Assembly (NCBI GenBank): GCA_030696045.1
Contig: JAUYNO010000002.1
Span: 1 to 64,000, forward strand
DNA length: 64,000 nucleotides
Source of the DNA: Stagnimonas sp.
GTDB taxonomy: Bacteria > Pseudomonadota > Gammaproteobacteria > Nevskiales > Nevskiaceae
Reading direction: 5' to 3'
Shown here: positions 25,648 through 34,078 of the stretch, in pieces
Position numbering within the stretch: the first letter of the stretch is position 1
Layout: each line of letters opens with the position of its first letter
Translations under genes and position numbers: made by a program
Notes under the pieces: model-generated
What the model saw: the letters and a program-made list of their open reading frames with translations, nothing else
Told to the model about the DNA's origin: nothing
The model's database searches: none

Positions 25648-26238
25648 ATGAATGCCGCCCCGCTCGTCCTCGAATCGCTCGCCGTCGCCCGGGGCGACCG
25701 CCTGCTGTTCGAGCGGCTGCAGCTGCGGGTGGCGCCCGGCGAGGTGCTGCACCTGCAGGGCCGCAACGGTGCCGGCAAGACCTCGCTGCTGGAAGTGCTG
25801 GCCGGTCTGCGGACCCCGGAGGCCGGGCGGGTGGATGGTCCCGCGCCCGGGCAGTTGCACTGGCTGGGCCACAAGAACGCTTTACACCCGGCGCTGTCGG
25901 CGGTCGAGAACCTGCGCTACTGGTGCGGCCTGCAGGCTGCCGACCCGGCCGGGATTGGGGCGGCGCTGGATCGCCTGCAGCTCAAGGCCGCACGCAATCG
26001 CCCGGTACGAACCCTGTCCACCGGCCAGAAGCGGCGCACCGCGCTGGCGCGCCTGTTGCTGCAACGGCGTGCCTGGTGGCTGCTCGACGAGCCCCTGGCC
26101 GGTCTCGATGTCGACGGTGCCGCCCTGGTCGCCGGCCTGCTGGCCGAGCACTGCGCGGCGGGTGGCGGCGCCATCGTCACCTCGCACCAGGCCCTGCCGG
26201 AAGACGGCCTGCCGGTGCGGCACTGGCGGTTGCAATGA
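25648..26238 (+). CDS. ccmA: Heme exporter ATP-binding protein CcmA
   Basis: The 196-residue ABC ATPase of cytochrome c maturation (System I) works with CcmB and CcmC to release heme-loaded CcmE. Walker A GRNGAGKTS is near residue 36, the signature LSTGQKRR near 125 and Walker B WWLLDEPLAGLD near 148. It is the first gene of the ccmABCDEFGHI operon; its stop overlaps the ccmB start (ATGA). Confidence 0.95.
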   Translation: MNAAPLVLESLAVARGDRLLFERLQLRVAPGEVLHLQGRNGAGKTSLLEVLAGLRTPEAGRVDGPAPGQLHWLGHKNALHPALSAVENLRYWCGLQAADPAGIGAALDRLQLKAARNRPVRTLSTGQKRRTALARLLLQRRAWWLLDEPLAGLDVDGAALVAGLLAEHCAAGGGAIVTSHQALPEDGLPVRHWRLQ

Positions 26239-26912
26239 GCCTGGTCCGCGCCCTGGGCAGCACCGTTGGCCGCGAGCTGCGCCTGGCCGCGCGGGCGCCG
26301 GCTGAGGCGGCACAGCCGCTGTTGTTCTATCTGTTGGTGGTGGCGCTGTTCCCGCTCGGTGTCGCGCCCAACGAGCCCAGCCTGCCGGTCTATGCACCGG
26401 CCCTGGTCTGGATCGCCGCCCTGCTGGCCAGCCTGATGACCCTGGAACGGGTGTTCCGCAACGACTACGAGGACGGCACGCTGGAGCAGCTGGCGCTGGC
26501 GCCCCTGCCGCTGCCGCTGACGGTCGCCGCCAAGCTGGCCGCCCATTGGCTGCTCGGCGGCCTGCCCCTGGTGCTGGCCGCGCCCCTGCTGGCGTCCGGC
26601 CTGGGCCTGGACGCCGCCACCGGCCGCGCCCTGACCCTGGCCCTGCTGCTGGGCACGCCGACCCTGGTGCTGTTGGGCGGCTTCGCGGCGGCGCTCACCG
26701 TTGGCCTGCCGCGCGCCGGCGTGCTGCTGCCGATCCTGGTGTTGCCCATGCTCAGCCCGGTGCTGATCTTCGGTGCCGGCGCCGCCCGCGCCGCCGCCCA
26801 AGGGCTGGACCCGGCCGCGCCGCTATACTTCCTCGCCGCCTTGTTGGCGCTGAGCCTGACGCTCGTGCCCTTCGCCGCCGCCGCAGCGCTGCGCAACGCC
26901 CTCGAAGCCTGA
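26235..26912 (+). CDS. ccmB: Heme exporter permease CcmB
   Basis: The 225-residue integral membrane protein has six hydrophobic segments and the conserved cytoplasmic FRNDYEDGTLEQLALAP loop that contacts CcmA. It forms the CcmABCD ABC complex. Its TGA stop codon is also the left flank of the miniature inverted-repeat element at 26913-27053. Without that insertion the next gene would start 6 bp after this stop. Confidence 0.94.
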   Translation: MSLVRALGSTVGRELRLAARAPAEAAQPLLFYLLVVALFPLGVAPNEPSLPVYAPALVWIAALLASLMTLERVFRNDYEDGTLEQLALAPLPLPLTVAAKLAAHWLLGGLPLVLAAPLLASGLGLDAATGRALTLALLLGTPTLVLLGGFAAALTVGLPRAGVLLPILVLPMLSPVLIFGAGAARAAAQGLDPAAPLYFLAALLALSLTLVPFAAAAALRNALEA

Positions 26913-27053
26913 AAACCTGTGAATAAAGCTACTGCGCAGCCCAATCGCCGCGTCATGCGCTGCTCGCAATGCTCACGCACTGGAGTGCGCTGCGCTTGCT
27001 GCGCTGCTATTCCTTGCGCTTGGACTTGCTCGCTACGCTTTCTTCACAGGTTT
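26913..27053. mobile_element. Miniature inverted-repeat element, copy 1 (141 bp, between ccmB and ccmC)
   Basis: The ends are the perfect 11-bp inverted repeat AAACCTGTGAA (26913-26923) and TTCACAGGTTT (27043-27053). The pairing continues inward with AAAGC/GCTTT after one mismatch. TGA flanks the element on both sides (26910-26912, the ccmB stop, and 27054-27056), which looks like a 3-bp target duplication. An inner hairpin CGCAC-tgga-GTGCG lies at 26976-26989. There is no coding capacity, so movement would need a transposase in trans. A second copy is at 51117-51275. Confidence 0.75.
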
Positions 27054-27062
27054 TGATCTCTG

Positions 27063-27815
27063 ATGAACTGGACCTGGTTCCACCGCCTCGGCTCACCCCC
27101 GACTTTCTTTCGCTTCGCCGAAAAACTGGCGCCGTGGCTGGCCGCCCTGGCGCTGCTGCTGATTGGGCTGGCCGGCTACGCCGGGCTGTTCCTGGCACCG
27201 CCGGACTACCAGCAGGGCGACGCCTTCCGCATCATCTATGTGCACGTGCCGACGGCGGCCATCTCGCTGTCGATCTATGTGCTGATGGCCGTGGCCGGCG
27301 CGGTCGCGCTGATCTGGCGCATGAAGCTGGCGGAGATCGCGGTGGTCTCCGCCGCGCCCATCGGCGCCAGTTTCACCGCCGTTGCCCTCATCACCGGCAT
27401 GCTCTGGGGCAAGCCGATGTGGGGCGCCTACTGGGTCTGGGACGCACGCCTGACCTCGGAGCTGGTGCTGTTCTTCCTCTATATCGGCGTGATCGCACTC
27501 AACAGTGCCTTCAACGACCCGCGCGCCGCCGCCCGTGCCTGTGCCTGGCTGGCCCTGGTCGGCGTGGTCAACGTGCCCATCGTCAAGTACTCGGTGGAGT
27601 GGTGGAACTCCCTGCACCAGGGCTCCACCTTGCTGTCGGTGCAGGCGATCCAGAAGCCGAAGATGTCCTTCGACATGCTCTGGCCGTTGCTGATGAGCCT
27701 GGCCGGCTTCTATCTGTTGTTCGGCGCTGCCCTGCTGCGGCGCATGCAGAACCTCCTGCTGGAGCGCGAACGCCGCGCCCGCTGGGTGCAGGACTGGCTG
27801 GGGGAGCAGAACTGA
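27063..27815 (+). CDS. ccmC: Heme delivery protein CcmC
   Basis: The 250-residue heme-handling protein has six membrane segments and the periplasmic tryptophan-rich WWD signature WGAYWVWDARLTSELVLFF, with heme-ligand His residues in VHVPTA and SLHQGS. It loads heme on CcmE. Its start lies 6 bp after the right-hand TGA flank of the miniature element. Its stop overlaps the ccmD ATG by one base (TGATG). Confidence 0.96.
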   Translation: MNWTWFHRLGSPPTFFRFAEKLAPWLAALALLLIGLAGYAGLFLAPPDYQQGDAFRIIYVHVPTAAISLSIYVLMAVAGAVALIWRMKLAEIAVVSAAPIGASFTAVALITGMLWGKPMWGAYWVWDARLTSELVLFFLYIGVIALNSAFNDPRAAARACAWLALVGVVNVPIVKYSVEWWNSLHQGSTLLSVQAIQKPKMSFDMLWPLLMSLAGFYLLFGAALLRRMQNLLLERERRARWVQDWLGEQN

Positions 27816-27973
27816 TGGACCCTCGCTATGCCACGTTCATCTGGGGCAGCTACGGTCTGACGGCGCTGGTTATCGCCTGGAACCTGCTGGCGCCCTGGCT
27901 GGCTCGCAACCAATTGCGGCAGCGCCTGTCAGAGCGGGCGGAAGACGATCTGGAACGGAGTGGCGACGAATGA
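27815..27973 (+). CDS. ccmD: Heme exporter protein CcmD
   Basis: The 52-residue protein has a single membrane segment (about residues 9-28, FIWGSYGLTALVIAWNLL) and a basic, charged C-terminal tail (RNQLRQRLSERAEDD). It is needed for release of holo-CcmE from the CcmABC complex. It is short, but position, length and topology fit ccmD exactly. It overlaps ccmC by one base and ccmE by 4 bp. Confidence 0.9.
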   Translation: MDPRYATFIWGSYGLTALVIAWNLLAPWLARNQLRQRLSERAEDDLERSGDE

Positions 27974-28440
27974 CCAAGCGGCAATCGCGGATGCTGGCAG
28001 TGGCGGCCCTGGTGCTCGGCGTCGGCCTGGCGGCGGCGTTCGGCGTCACCGCCTTCCGCAAGAACATGATGTATTTCCAGACCCCGTCCGACCTGGTTGC
28101 CGGCAAGTCCCCGGTGGGTGCCAAGGTGCGCCTGGGCGGGCTGGTCGAGCGCGGTAGCGTCAGCCGGGGTGAGGGCCTGCTGGTGCGGTTCCGGCTCGCC
28201 GACTGCGTCAAGGTGATTGCGGTTCGCTACGAGGGCATCCTCCCGGACCTGTTCCGCGAAGGGCAGGGCATTGTCGCCACCGGTGCGCTCGCTGCCGACG
28301 GCCAGTTTGTCGCCGACGAAGTGCTGGCCAAGCACGACGAGAACTACATCTCGCCCGACCTTGCCGCCTCGCTCAAGGAGCAGGGCGGCAAGCATTCCTG
28401 CGGCGAGTTCAAGAACACCACGGCGACGGTGACGCCATGA
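27970..28440 (+). CDS. ccmE: Heme chaperone CcmE
   Basis: The 156-residue periplasmic heme chaperone has an N-terminal membrane anchor (about 8-28) and an OB-fold. The heme-binding His122 is in the conserved LAKHDENY motif. It shuttles covalently bound heme to CcmF/CcmH for attachment to apocytochrome c. Its stop overlaps the ccmF start (ATGA). Confidence 0.96.
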   Translation: MTKRQSRMLAVAALVLGVGLAAAFGVTAFRKNMMYFQTPSDLVAGKSPVGAKVRLGGLVERGSVSRGEGLLVRFRLADCVKVIAVRYEGILPDLFREGQGIVATGALAADGQFVADEVLAKHDENYISPDLAASLKEQGGKHSCGEFKNTTATVTP

Positions 28441-30458
28441 CCCCCGAACTGGGCCACTTCGCCCTCATCCTCGCCCTGGTCGCCGCGCTGGCGCAGACCC
28501 TGGTGCCTGCCTGGGGCCTGTGGCGGGGCAATGCCCGCGCGCAGGCGGTCGCCGGCTCGGCGGCGCAGGCGCAGTTCTTCCTGGTGGCGGTGTCCTTCGC
28601 GGCGCTGACCTGGGCCTTCGTGCAGAAGGATTTTTCGGTGGTCTATGTCGCCGACAACAGCCATTCCAAGCTGCCGCTGGTCTACCGCATCTCGGCGGTC
28701 TGGGGCGCGCACGAGGGCTCGCTGCTGCTCTGGGGCCTGATGCTGACCGGCTGGACCTTGGCGGTGTCGCTGTTCAACCGTCGGCTGCCGGCCGAGCTGT
28801 CGGCCACCGCGATGGCGGTGCTGGGCGCGGTCAGCAGCGGCTTCCTGCTGTTCATGCTGCTGACCTCGAATCCCTTCGAGCGCCAGTTCCCGGTGCCGCT
28901 GGAAGGCCGCGACCTCAACCCCCTGTTGCAGGACCCGGGCCTGATCATCCACCCGCCCATGCTCTACATGGGCTACGTCGGATTCTCGGTCGCCTTCGCC
29001 TATGCCATCGCGGCCCTGATCACCGGCAAACTGGACGCCGCCTGGGTGCGCTGGACTCGGCCCTGGACCACGGCCGCCTGGGCTTTCCTCTCGATGGGCA
29101 TCACCCTCGGTAGCTGGTGGGCCTACAACGAGCTGGGCTGGGGCGGCTGGTGGTTCTGGGACCCGGTCGAGAACGCCAGCTTCATGCCCTGGCTGGCCGG
29201 CACCGCGCTGATCCACTCGCTCGCCGTCACCGAGAAGCGCGGCCTGCTGAAGAGCTGGACCGTGCTGCTCGCCATCCTCGCCTTCGCGCTGTCCCTGCTC
29301 GGCACCTTCCTGGTCCGCTCCGGCGTGCTGGTCAGCGTGCATGCCTTCGCCAGCGATCCGGCGCGCGGCGTGTTCATCCTCGGCTTCCTGACCGTGGTGA
29401 TCGGTTCGGCGCTGGTGCTCTACGCCTGGCGCGCGCCCAAGCTGGCCAGCGAGGGCGAGCTGCGGCTGTTCTCGCGCGAAGGCCTGCTGCTGCTCAACAA
29501 CGTGTTCTTGGTCACCGCGTGCTTCGGGGTGTTGCTGGGCACGCTCTACCCCCTGGTGGTGGATGCGCTCGGCCTCGGCAAGATCTCGGTCGGGCCGCCC
29601 TATTTCAATTCGATCTTCTTCCCGCTGATCGCGCCACTGTTTGTGCTGGTCGCGGTCGGCGCGGTCACGCCCTGGAAGCGGGGCGAGTTCGGTCCGGCGC
29701 TGCGGCGCCTGCGGGCGCCGGCGCTGGCTGCACTTGCCGCCGCCGTGGTGCTGCCGTCGCTGGCGCTGTGGCTGGCGCCGGTTACTGCCAGTTTCGCCAG
29801 CAAGCTGACGGTGGCAGTCGCCACCTGGCTGGCGCTGTTCACCCTGGGCTCCGCCGGGCTCGAAGTCTGGCAGCGGCTGGTCTCCCGGCGCCGTCAGGGC
29901 GTGGCGCTGGGTCCGGCGCTGCGGGGCATCCCCCTGGGCAGCTGGGGCATGACCCTGGCCCACCTGGGACTGGGGTTCTGGATGCTGGGCGTGGCCTATG
30001 TCACCGGCTATGGCGTCGAGCGCGACGTGCGGTTGGCGCCGGGTGCGCGTGCCGAGCTGGCCGGCTACCAGTTCATCTTCGACGGCGTGCGCGAGAGCGA
30101 GGGCCCCAACTTCACCGCCGACAGTGCTGGCGTGCGGATCGAGCGCGCCGGCCAGCCAGTCGCCGCGCTGGCGCCGGAGAAGCGCTTCTATCCCTCGCAA
30201 GGCAGCGTCATGACCGAGTCCGGCGTTGATGCCCGCCTGCACCGGGATCTCTATGTCGCGCTCGGCGAGCCGCTGGATCCCCAGAATCCGGCCGGCGACT
30301 GGAGCCTGCGCCTGTACTACAAGCCGATGATCCGCTTTGTCTGGCTCGGCGGCGTGCTGATGTTCCTCGGCGGCCTGCTGGCGCTCAGCGACCGGCGCTA
30401 CCGGCTGGCGGCGCGCGCCAGTGAACCCTTGACCGCGAACGCGACCCGGGCGGTCTGA
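28437..30458 (+). CDS. ccmF: Cytochrome c heme lyase subunit CcmF
   Basis: The 673-residue polytopic membrane protein has many hydrophobic segments and the WWD motif in ELGWGGWWFWDPVENASFM near residue 235. DPGLIIHPPMLYMGYVG and the LGTFLVRSGVLVSVHAF region are also family signatures. It receives heme from CcmE and joins it to the CXXCH motif of apocytochromes with CcmH. Its stop overlaps the ccmG start by one base (TGATG). Confidence 0.97.
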   Translation: MTPELGHFALILALVAALAQTLVPAWGLWRGNARAQAVAGSAAQAQFFLVAVSFAALTWAFVQKDFSVVYVADNSHSKLPLVYRISAVWGAHEGSLLLWGLMLTGWTLAVSLFNRRLPAELSATAMAVLGAVSSGFLLFMLLTSNPFERQFPVPLEGRDLNPLLQDPGLIIHPPMLYMGYVGFSVAFAYAIAALITGKLDAAWVRWTRPWTTAAWAFLSMGITLGSWWAYNELGWGGWWFWDPVENASFMPWLAGTALIHSLAVTEKRGLLKSWTVLLAILAFALSLLGTFLVRSGVLVSVHAFASDPARGVFILGFLTVVIGSALVLYAWRAPKLASEGELRLFSREGLLLLNNVFLVTACFGVLLGTLYPLVVDALGLGKISVGPPYFNSIFFPLIAPLFVLVAVGAVTPWKRGEFGPALRRLRAPALAALAAAVVLPSLALWLAPVTASFASKLTVAVATWLALFTLGSAGLEVWQRLVSRRRQGVALGPALRGIPLGSWGMTLAHLGLGFWMLGVAYVTGYGVERDVRLAPGARAELAGYQFIFDGVRESEGPNFTADSAGVRIERAGQPVAALAPEKRFYPSQGSVMTESGVDARLHRDLYVALGEPLDPQNPAGDWSLRLYYKPMIRFVWLGGVLMFLGGLLALSDRRYRLAARASEPLTANATRAV

Positions 30459-30979
30459 TGCGCTTTCTGATCCCCATCGCCGTATTGGTGGCGCTGATCG
30501 CGCTGTTCGCGGTCGGCCTCAGCCGCGACCCGCGCGAGGTGCCGAGCCCCCTGATCGGCAAGCCGGCGCCGGCCTTCGCGCTGCCGGGCCTGGGCGGCAC
30601 GCCGGCAGCGGCCAGCCCGGCCGACTGGCGCGGCCGCACCGTGCTGGTCAACTACTTCGCCAGCTGGTGCGCCGGCTGCCGGGTCGAGCACCCGCTGCTG
30701 ATGCAGCTGGCGCAGCAGCAGGGCGTGGAGATCGTCGGCATGGCCTACAAGGACGCCGAGGCCGATACCCGCCAGTGGCTGGAGCGGCACGGCAATCCCT
30801 ACCGCAGCGTGATCGTCGACGCCGCCGGCGGCGCCGGGCTGGACTGGGGCGTCTACGGTGTGCCCGAGACCTTCGTGGTCGGGCCGGATGGCCGCATTCT
30901 TCACAAGCAGATCGGACCGATGACCGTCGAAGCCTGGGAACAGAAGATCCGTCCGCTGCTGGGAGGCATGGCCCGATGA
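30458..30979 (+). CDS. ccmG: Thiol:disulfide interchange protein CcmG/DsbE
   Basis: The 173-residue membrane-anchored periplasmic thioredoxin has an N-terminal segment (about 2-20) and the redox pair C71-A-G-C74 in FASWCAGCRVEHP. It also has YGVPETFVVGPDGRI, a family signature. It keeps apocytochrome c cysteines reduced for heme ligation. It overlaps ccmH by 4 bp. Confidence 0.95.
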   Translation: MRFLIPIAVLVALIALFAVGLSRDPREVPSPLIGKPAPAFALPGLGGTPAAASPADWRGRTVLVNYFASWCAGCRVEHPLLMQLAQQQGVEIVGMAYKDAEADTRQWLERHGNPYRSVIVDAAGGAGLDWGVYGVPETFVVGPDGRILHKQIGPMTVEAWEQKIRPLLGGMAR

Positions 30980-31467
30980 ACCGCATCCTGCTCGCCGCCG
31001 GTCTCGGGCTGGCGCTGTTGTCGGCATCGCTGCGCGCCGATGTTGACGGTCTCGACCCCCAGCAGGAGGCGCGCTACCAGGGCCTGATCGCCGAGCTGCG
31101 CTGCCTGGTCTGCCAGAACCAGACCATCGCCGAGTCCAGCGCGCCGCTGGCGGTGGACCTGCGCAACCAGGTCAAGACCCAGATCCTGGCCGGCCGTAGC
31201 CAGGCCGAGATCGTCGGCTATCTCACCGAGCGCTACGGCGACTTCGTGCTGTACCGGCCGCCGTTCAAGGCCAGCACCGCGCTGCTCTGGCTCGGGCCCT
31301 TCCTGCTGCTGCTGGGCGGGCTGGTGTGGGCGCTGCGCTATGTGCGCGGCAGCCGGCGGCCGGCGCCGGTGGCTCAGCGGCCGGTCGACCCGGAAGCCGT
31401 ACAGCGCCTGCTGGCCGAAACCCAGGCCCAGCTCGCCGCCCAGGACGCCGCGCCGCGCAAACCGTGA
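30976..31467 (+). CDS. ccmH: Cytochrome c maturation protein CcmH
   Basis: The 163-residue protein has a signal peptide and the thiol motif LRCLVCQNQ (C43, C46), followed by the three-helix bundle (LRNQVKTQILAGRSQAEI, YGDFVLYRPPF) and a C-terminal membrane segment (about 105-123). It reduces or holds apocytochrome c thiols with CcmF. The product is the short CcmH; the TPR part is encoded separately by ccmI, so the gene is split as in Pseudomonas rather than fused as in E. coli. Confidence 0.95.
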   Translation: MNRILLAAGLGLALLSASLRADVDGLDPQQEARYQGLIAELRCLVCQNQTIAESSAPLAVDLRNQVKTQILAGRSQAEIVGYLTERYGDFVLYRPPFKASTALLWLGPFLLLLGGLVWALRYVRGSRRPAPVAQRPVDPEAVQRLLAETQAQLAAQDAAPRKP

Positions 31468-31474
31468 ATCCCGA

Positions 31475-32716
31475 ATGAGCATGAACCTGCTGCCGATGGC
31501 GGTCGTCGCCCTGATCGCCGCCCTCTGGCTGACCCGGCCGTTCTGGCAGGCCCAGCTGCCCACCGCCCAGCGTCGTCGCGCCGCCAATGTCGCCGCCTAC
31601 CGCAGCCGGCTTGCCGAGCTGGAAGCGGAAGTTGCCGCCGGCCTGCTGGTCGCCGACGAGGCCGCCGCGCTCAAGGCCGAAATGGAGCGCCGCCTGCTGG
31701 GCGATGCCGAGGCCGCTGACCGCGCCACCTCCAGCGCTCCGCGCCGCTACGGCCCGGCGCTGCTGCTGGCTAGCTTGTTCCTGCTGGCCGGCGCGCTCTG
31801 GTACCAGCAGGCCGGCAGCTGGAAGCTGGCCGAGCAGATCGCCACCGGCCCGGTCGCACCGACTGGAGCGCCGCCAGACATTGCCGCCATGGTCGCCAAG
31901 CTGGAAGCGCGCCTGCAGGCGGAACCGGGCGATGCCGAGGGCTGGGTCATGCTCGGCCGCTCCTACTTCGTGCTGGAGCGCTACGGCGACTCGGCCGCTG
32001 CCTACGCCAAGGCCAATGAACTGAGCCCGACTGCCGATCCCCGCCTGCTCACCAGCGAGGGCGAGGCGCTCACCCTGGCGCGCGACCGCGACCTGCTGGG
32101 CCGCCCGCAACAACTGTTCGAGGCGGCGCTCAAGCTCGCCCCGGACGATGGCAAGACGCTCTGGTACGCCGGCCTCGCCAGCGTCCAGGCCAAGGACTAC
32201 CCGGCCGCGCAGACCCGGTTCGAGCGGCTGCTGGCGCAGGAGCTGCCGGAAGACATCCGCCTGGCGGTGACGGCGCGGCTGGACGAGTTGCGCAGCCTGC
32301 AGGGCCTGCCGCCGGCCCCGGCCGCCCAAGCGACCGTGGCCGCTGCGGCGCCGGCCGCCGCCACCGGTCCGGCCCTGGTGCTGGAGGTGCAGCTTGATCC
32401 TGGTCTGGTCGACAAGGTTCCGGCCGGCGCCGTGCTGTTCGTGTTCGCCAAGGCCGCCAGCGGGCCGCCGATGCCGCTGGCGGTGCAGCGCCTGCCGGGG
32501 GCGCAGCTGCCGCTGACGGTGCGGCTGGACGACAGCATGGGCATGACCCCGGCGATGCGACTGTCGCAGTTTGATCGCTGGATCGTGACCGCGCGGCTAT
32601 CGACCAGTGGCGGCGCGCAGGCGCAGCCGGGTGATCTGCAAGGCTCGCTGGAACTGGGGCCGGAAGCGCTGGGGCGGCCGCAGGCTCTGGTGATCCGCGA
32701 ACGGGTCGGCGGCTAG
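31475..32716 (+). CDS. ccmI: Cytochrome c maturation protein CcmI
   Basis: The 413-residue protein has two N-terminal membrane segments (about 5-20 and 86-104) flanking a short leucine-zipper-like loop. A periplasmic TPR domain (about 130-285, GWVMLGRSYFVLERYGDSA) follows, and a C-terminal beta-rich CcmI domain (VLEVQLDPGLVDKVPAGAVLFVFAK is cut here). It binds the C-terminus of apocytochromes. A second possible ATG lies two codons downstream. It is the last gene of the ccm operon and converges on a lipoprotein gene. Confidence 0.92.
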   Translation: MSMNLLPMAVVALIAALWLTRPFWQAQLPTAQRRRAANVAAYRSRLAELEAEVAAGLLVADEAAALKAEMERRLLGDAEAADRATSSAPRRYGPALLLASLFLLAGALWYQQAGSWKLAEQIATGPVAPTGAPPDIAAMVAKLEARLQAEPGDAEGWVMLGRSYFVLERYGDSAAAYAKANELSPTADPRLLTSEGEALTLARDRDLLGRPQQLFEAALKLAPDDGKTLWYAGLASVQAKDYPAAQTRFERLLAQELPEDIRLAVTARLDELRSLQGLPPAPAAQATVAAAAPAAATGPALVLEVQLDPGLVDKVPAGAVLFVFAKAASGPPMPLAVQRLPGAQLPLTVRLDDSMGMTPAMRLSQFDRWIVTARLSTSGGAQAQPGDLQGSLELGPEALGRPQALVIRERVGG

Positions 32717-32747
32717 CGGCGGTCAGCGTCTCGGGCGCCGCCCTGGG

Positions 32748-33305
32748 CTAACGGGTGCACAGCTCCCGGATATCCAGGCCGCCCGGGAGCCCGATCAGCT
32801 GGATGCTGGCTTCGATGGCGTCGAAGCTGCCGGGGCTGTCGATCCCGAAATAGCTCTGGTCGGCGCGGTTGAGGCAGCTGCCGGCGCAGCTCTGGCTGCT
32901 GCCGGTTTGGGTGCCGGCCTCGCCGGTGAACTGCAGGACTCCGTCGAGATAGGTGCTGATCATCACCCGGACGGTCTGATCCCCGGACTGCTGCGAGATC
33001 AACAGGCCCGCTCCGCCCGGGCCGTGCACCACGCCCGACTGGGCGGTGCCGCGCAGGATCAGGCTGCCGCTGCCACCGCTGACCTCGTAGCGGGCCAGGC
33101 TGGACAGATTGCCGTCGAAGGCCGCCCGGGCATTGTCCAGGCTGCTGCCGGTGGAAGGGGTGGAATCGACGCTGGCGCCGCCACCGCCGAGGGCCTGGCA
33201 GAGCGGGTCGCTGCTGCCGTTGTGGTGCTCGCTGTCGATGTTGATCTTGCAGCCGGCCAGCGCCAGACCCAGTCCCAAGGCGACCAGGGTTCGATTCGTC
33301 TGCAT
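32748..33305 (-). CDS. Putative lipoprotein of unknown function
   Basis: The 185-residue product carries a lipobox LALAGC (Cys19) after a short signal peptide. The mature part is Gly/Ser-rich and probably all-beta, with Cys pairs CQALGG...; SCAGSC and a final CTR. The pattern (YEVSGGSGSLILRGT, DGVLQFTGEAG, SYFGIDSPGSFDAI) suggests a jelly-roll or lectin-like domain, but I do not recognise the family. It is monocistronic, between the convergent ccm operon and the hydrolase gene. Confidence 0.6.
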   Translation of the reverse strand: MQTNRTLVALGLGLALAGCKINIDSEHHNGSSDPLCQALGGGGASVDSTPSTGSSLDNARAAFDGNLSSLARYEVSGGSGSLILRGTAQSGVVHGPGGAGLLISQQSGDQTVRVMISTYLDGVLQFTGEAGTQTGSSQSCAGSCLNRADQSYFGIDSPGSFDAIEASIQLIGLPGGLDIRELCTR

Positions 33306-33379
33306 GCGCCATCCCCTTCTCTGGGCGCCCTCAAGACCGGGGCGCTAAGGCCAGTTCAACGCAGCCGGGCCGCCCGGGT

Positions 33380-34078
33380 TTACGGCGCGCTCAGTGCCTC
33401 GGCGATCAGCCGCAGGGTATGCGGGTGGAAGGGCATGCCGAAATGGCTGGCCGTGGTCTCGGCGTGGCGCACACCGGGATGGTTGGGGTCGATGCAGGAG
33501 CCCCAGGCGACGATGCCGTCCTGCTTCGCGTAGATCGCGGTGACCGGGCAGGGCAGCGGCCGGCTGGCCTCGCGGGCGTCGGCCTTTGCCGCCAATTGGT
33601 CGAGGTCGAGGCCCTGTTTGCGATAGCCCTTGGCGAACACCGTGTACTTGGGGCCGCCGACGATGGGCGAGCCCAGGGTGACGACCTGGGCCACGGCCTC
33701 CGGTGCCTCGCGGGCGGCGTCGCGCGCCAGCACGCCGCCCAGACTCCAGCCGATCAGCCTGACCGGCAGGGCGTGGCGGCGGTGCAGTGCGCGCACGCGC
33801 TCGGTCAGGGCCGGCAGCAGCTTGCCGGTGCGACCGTGGTTGCGGCCCTGGCCCCAGCCGTAAACCGTGTAGCCGAGCGCGCCCAGCTTGCGGCGCAGCA
33901 GGGTGGTCTCGAAATCGCTGGCCTGGTAGCCGGGCACCACCAGCACCGGGCCGTGACCCTTAGGCAGGCCACGGGTGCTGCCGAGCAGGCCGCGCGCGAG
34001 GTCGAGTCCGACCCGGGCCTCGCTCAGCAGCAGCCAGGGCGAGGGGGCGGTCAGGGGGCTGGAAACGCGAGGTTTCAT
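33380..34078 (-). CDS. Alpha/beta hydrolase
   Basis: The 232-residue serine hydrolase has the nucleophile elbow GWSLGG near residue 117, the oxyanion region VLVVPGYQASDFETT, and a C-terminal catalytic Asp (AIYAKQDGIVAW) and His (TTASHFGMPFHP). The sequence resembles esterase/lipase-like proteins near CobW genes; the substrate is unknown. Its ATG overlaps the WD40 stop by 4 bp, so it is coupled to that gene. The frame is open upstream, but the MKPRVSSP start is supported by the overlap. Confidence 0.75.
   Translation of the reverse strand: MKPRVSSPLTAPSPWLLLSEARVGLDLARGLLGSTRGLPKGHGPVLVVPGYQASDFETTLLRRKLGALGYTVYGWGQGRNHGRTGKLLPALTERVRALHRRHALPVRLIGWSLGGVLARDAAREAPEAVAQVVTLGSPIVGGPKYTVFAKGYRKQGLDLDQLAAKADAREASRPLPCPVTAIYAKQDGIVAWGSCIDPNHPGVRHAETTASHFGMPFHPHTLRLIAEALSAP

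Noticed and set aside
26913..27053. A complete insertion sequence or group II intron between ccmB and ccmC
   Set aside because: The element is only 141 bp with no open frame of its own and no intron domain V-like motif; a non-autonomous miniature element fits better.
28344..30242. A 632-codon minus-strand frame across ccmF
   Set aside because: It is antisense to ccmF and rich in Gln/Gly/His/Arg without domains, so it is treated as a shadow.
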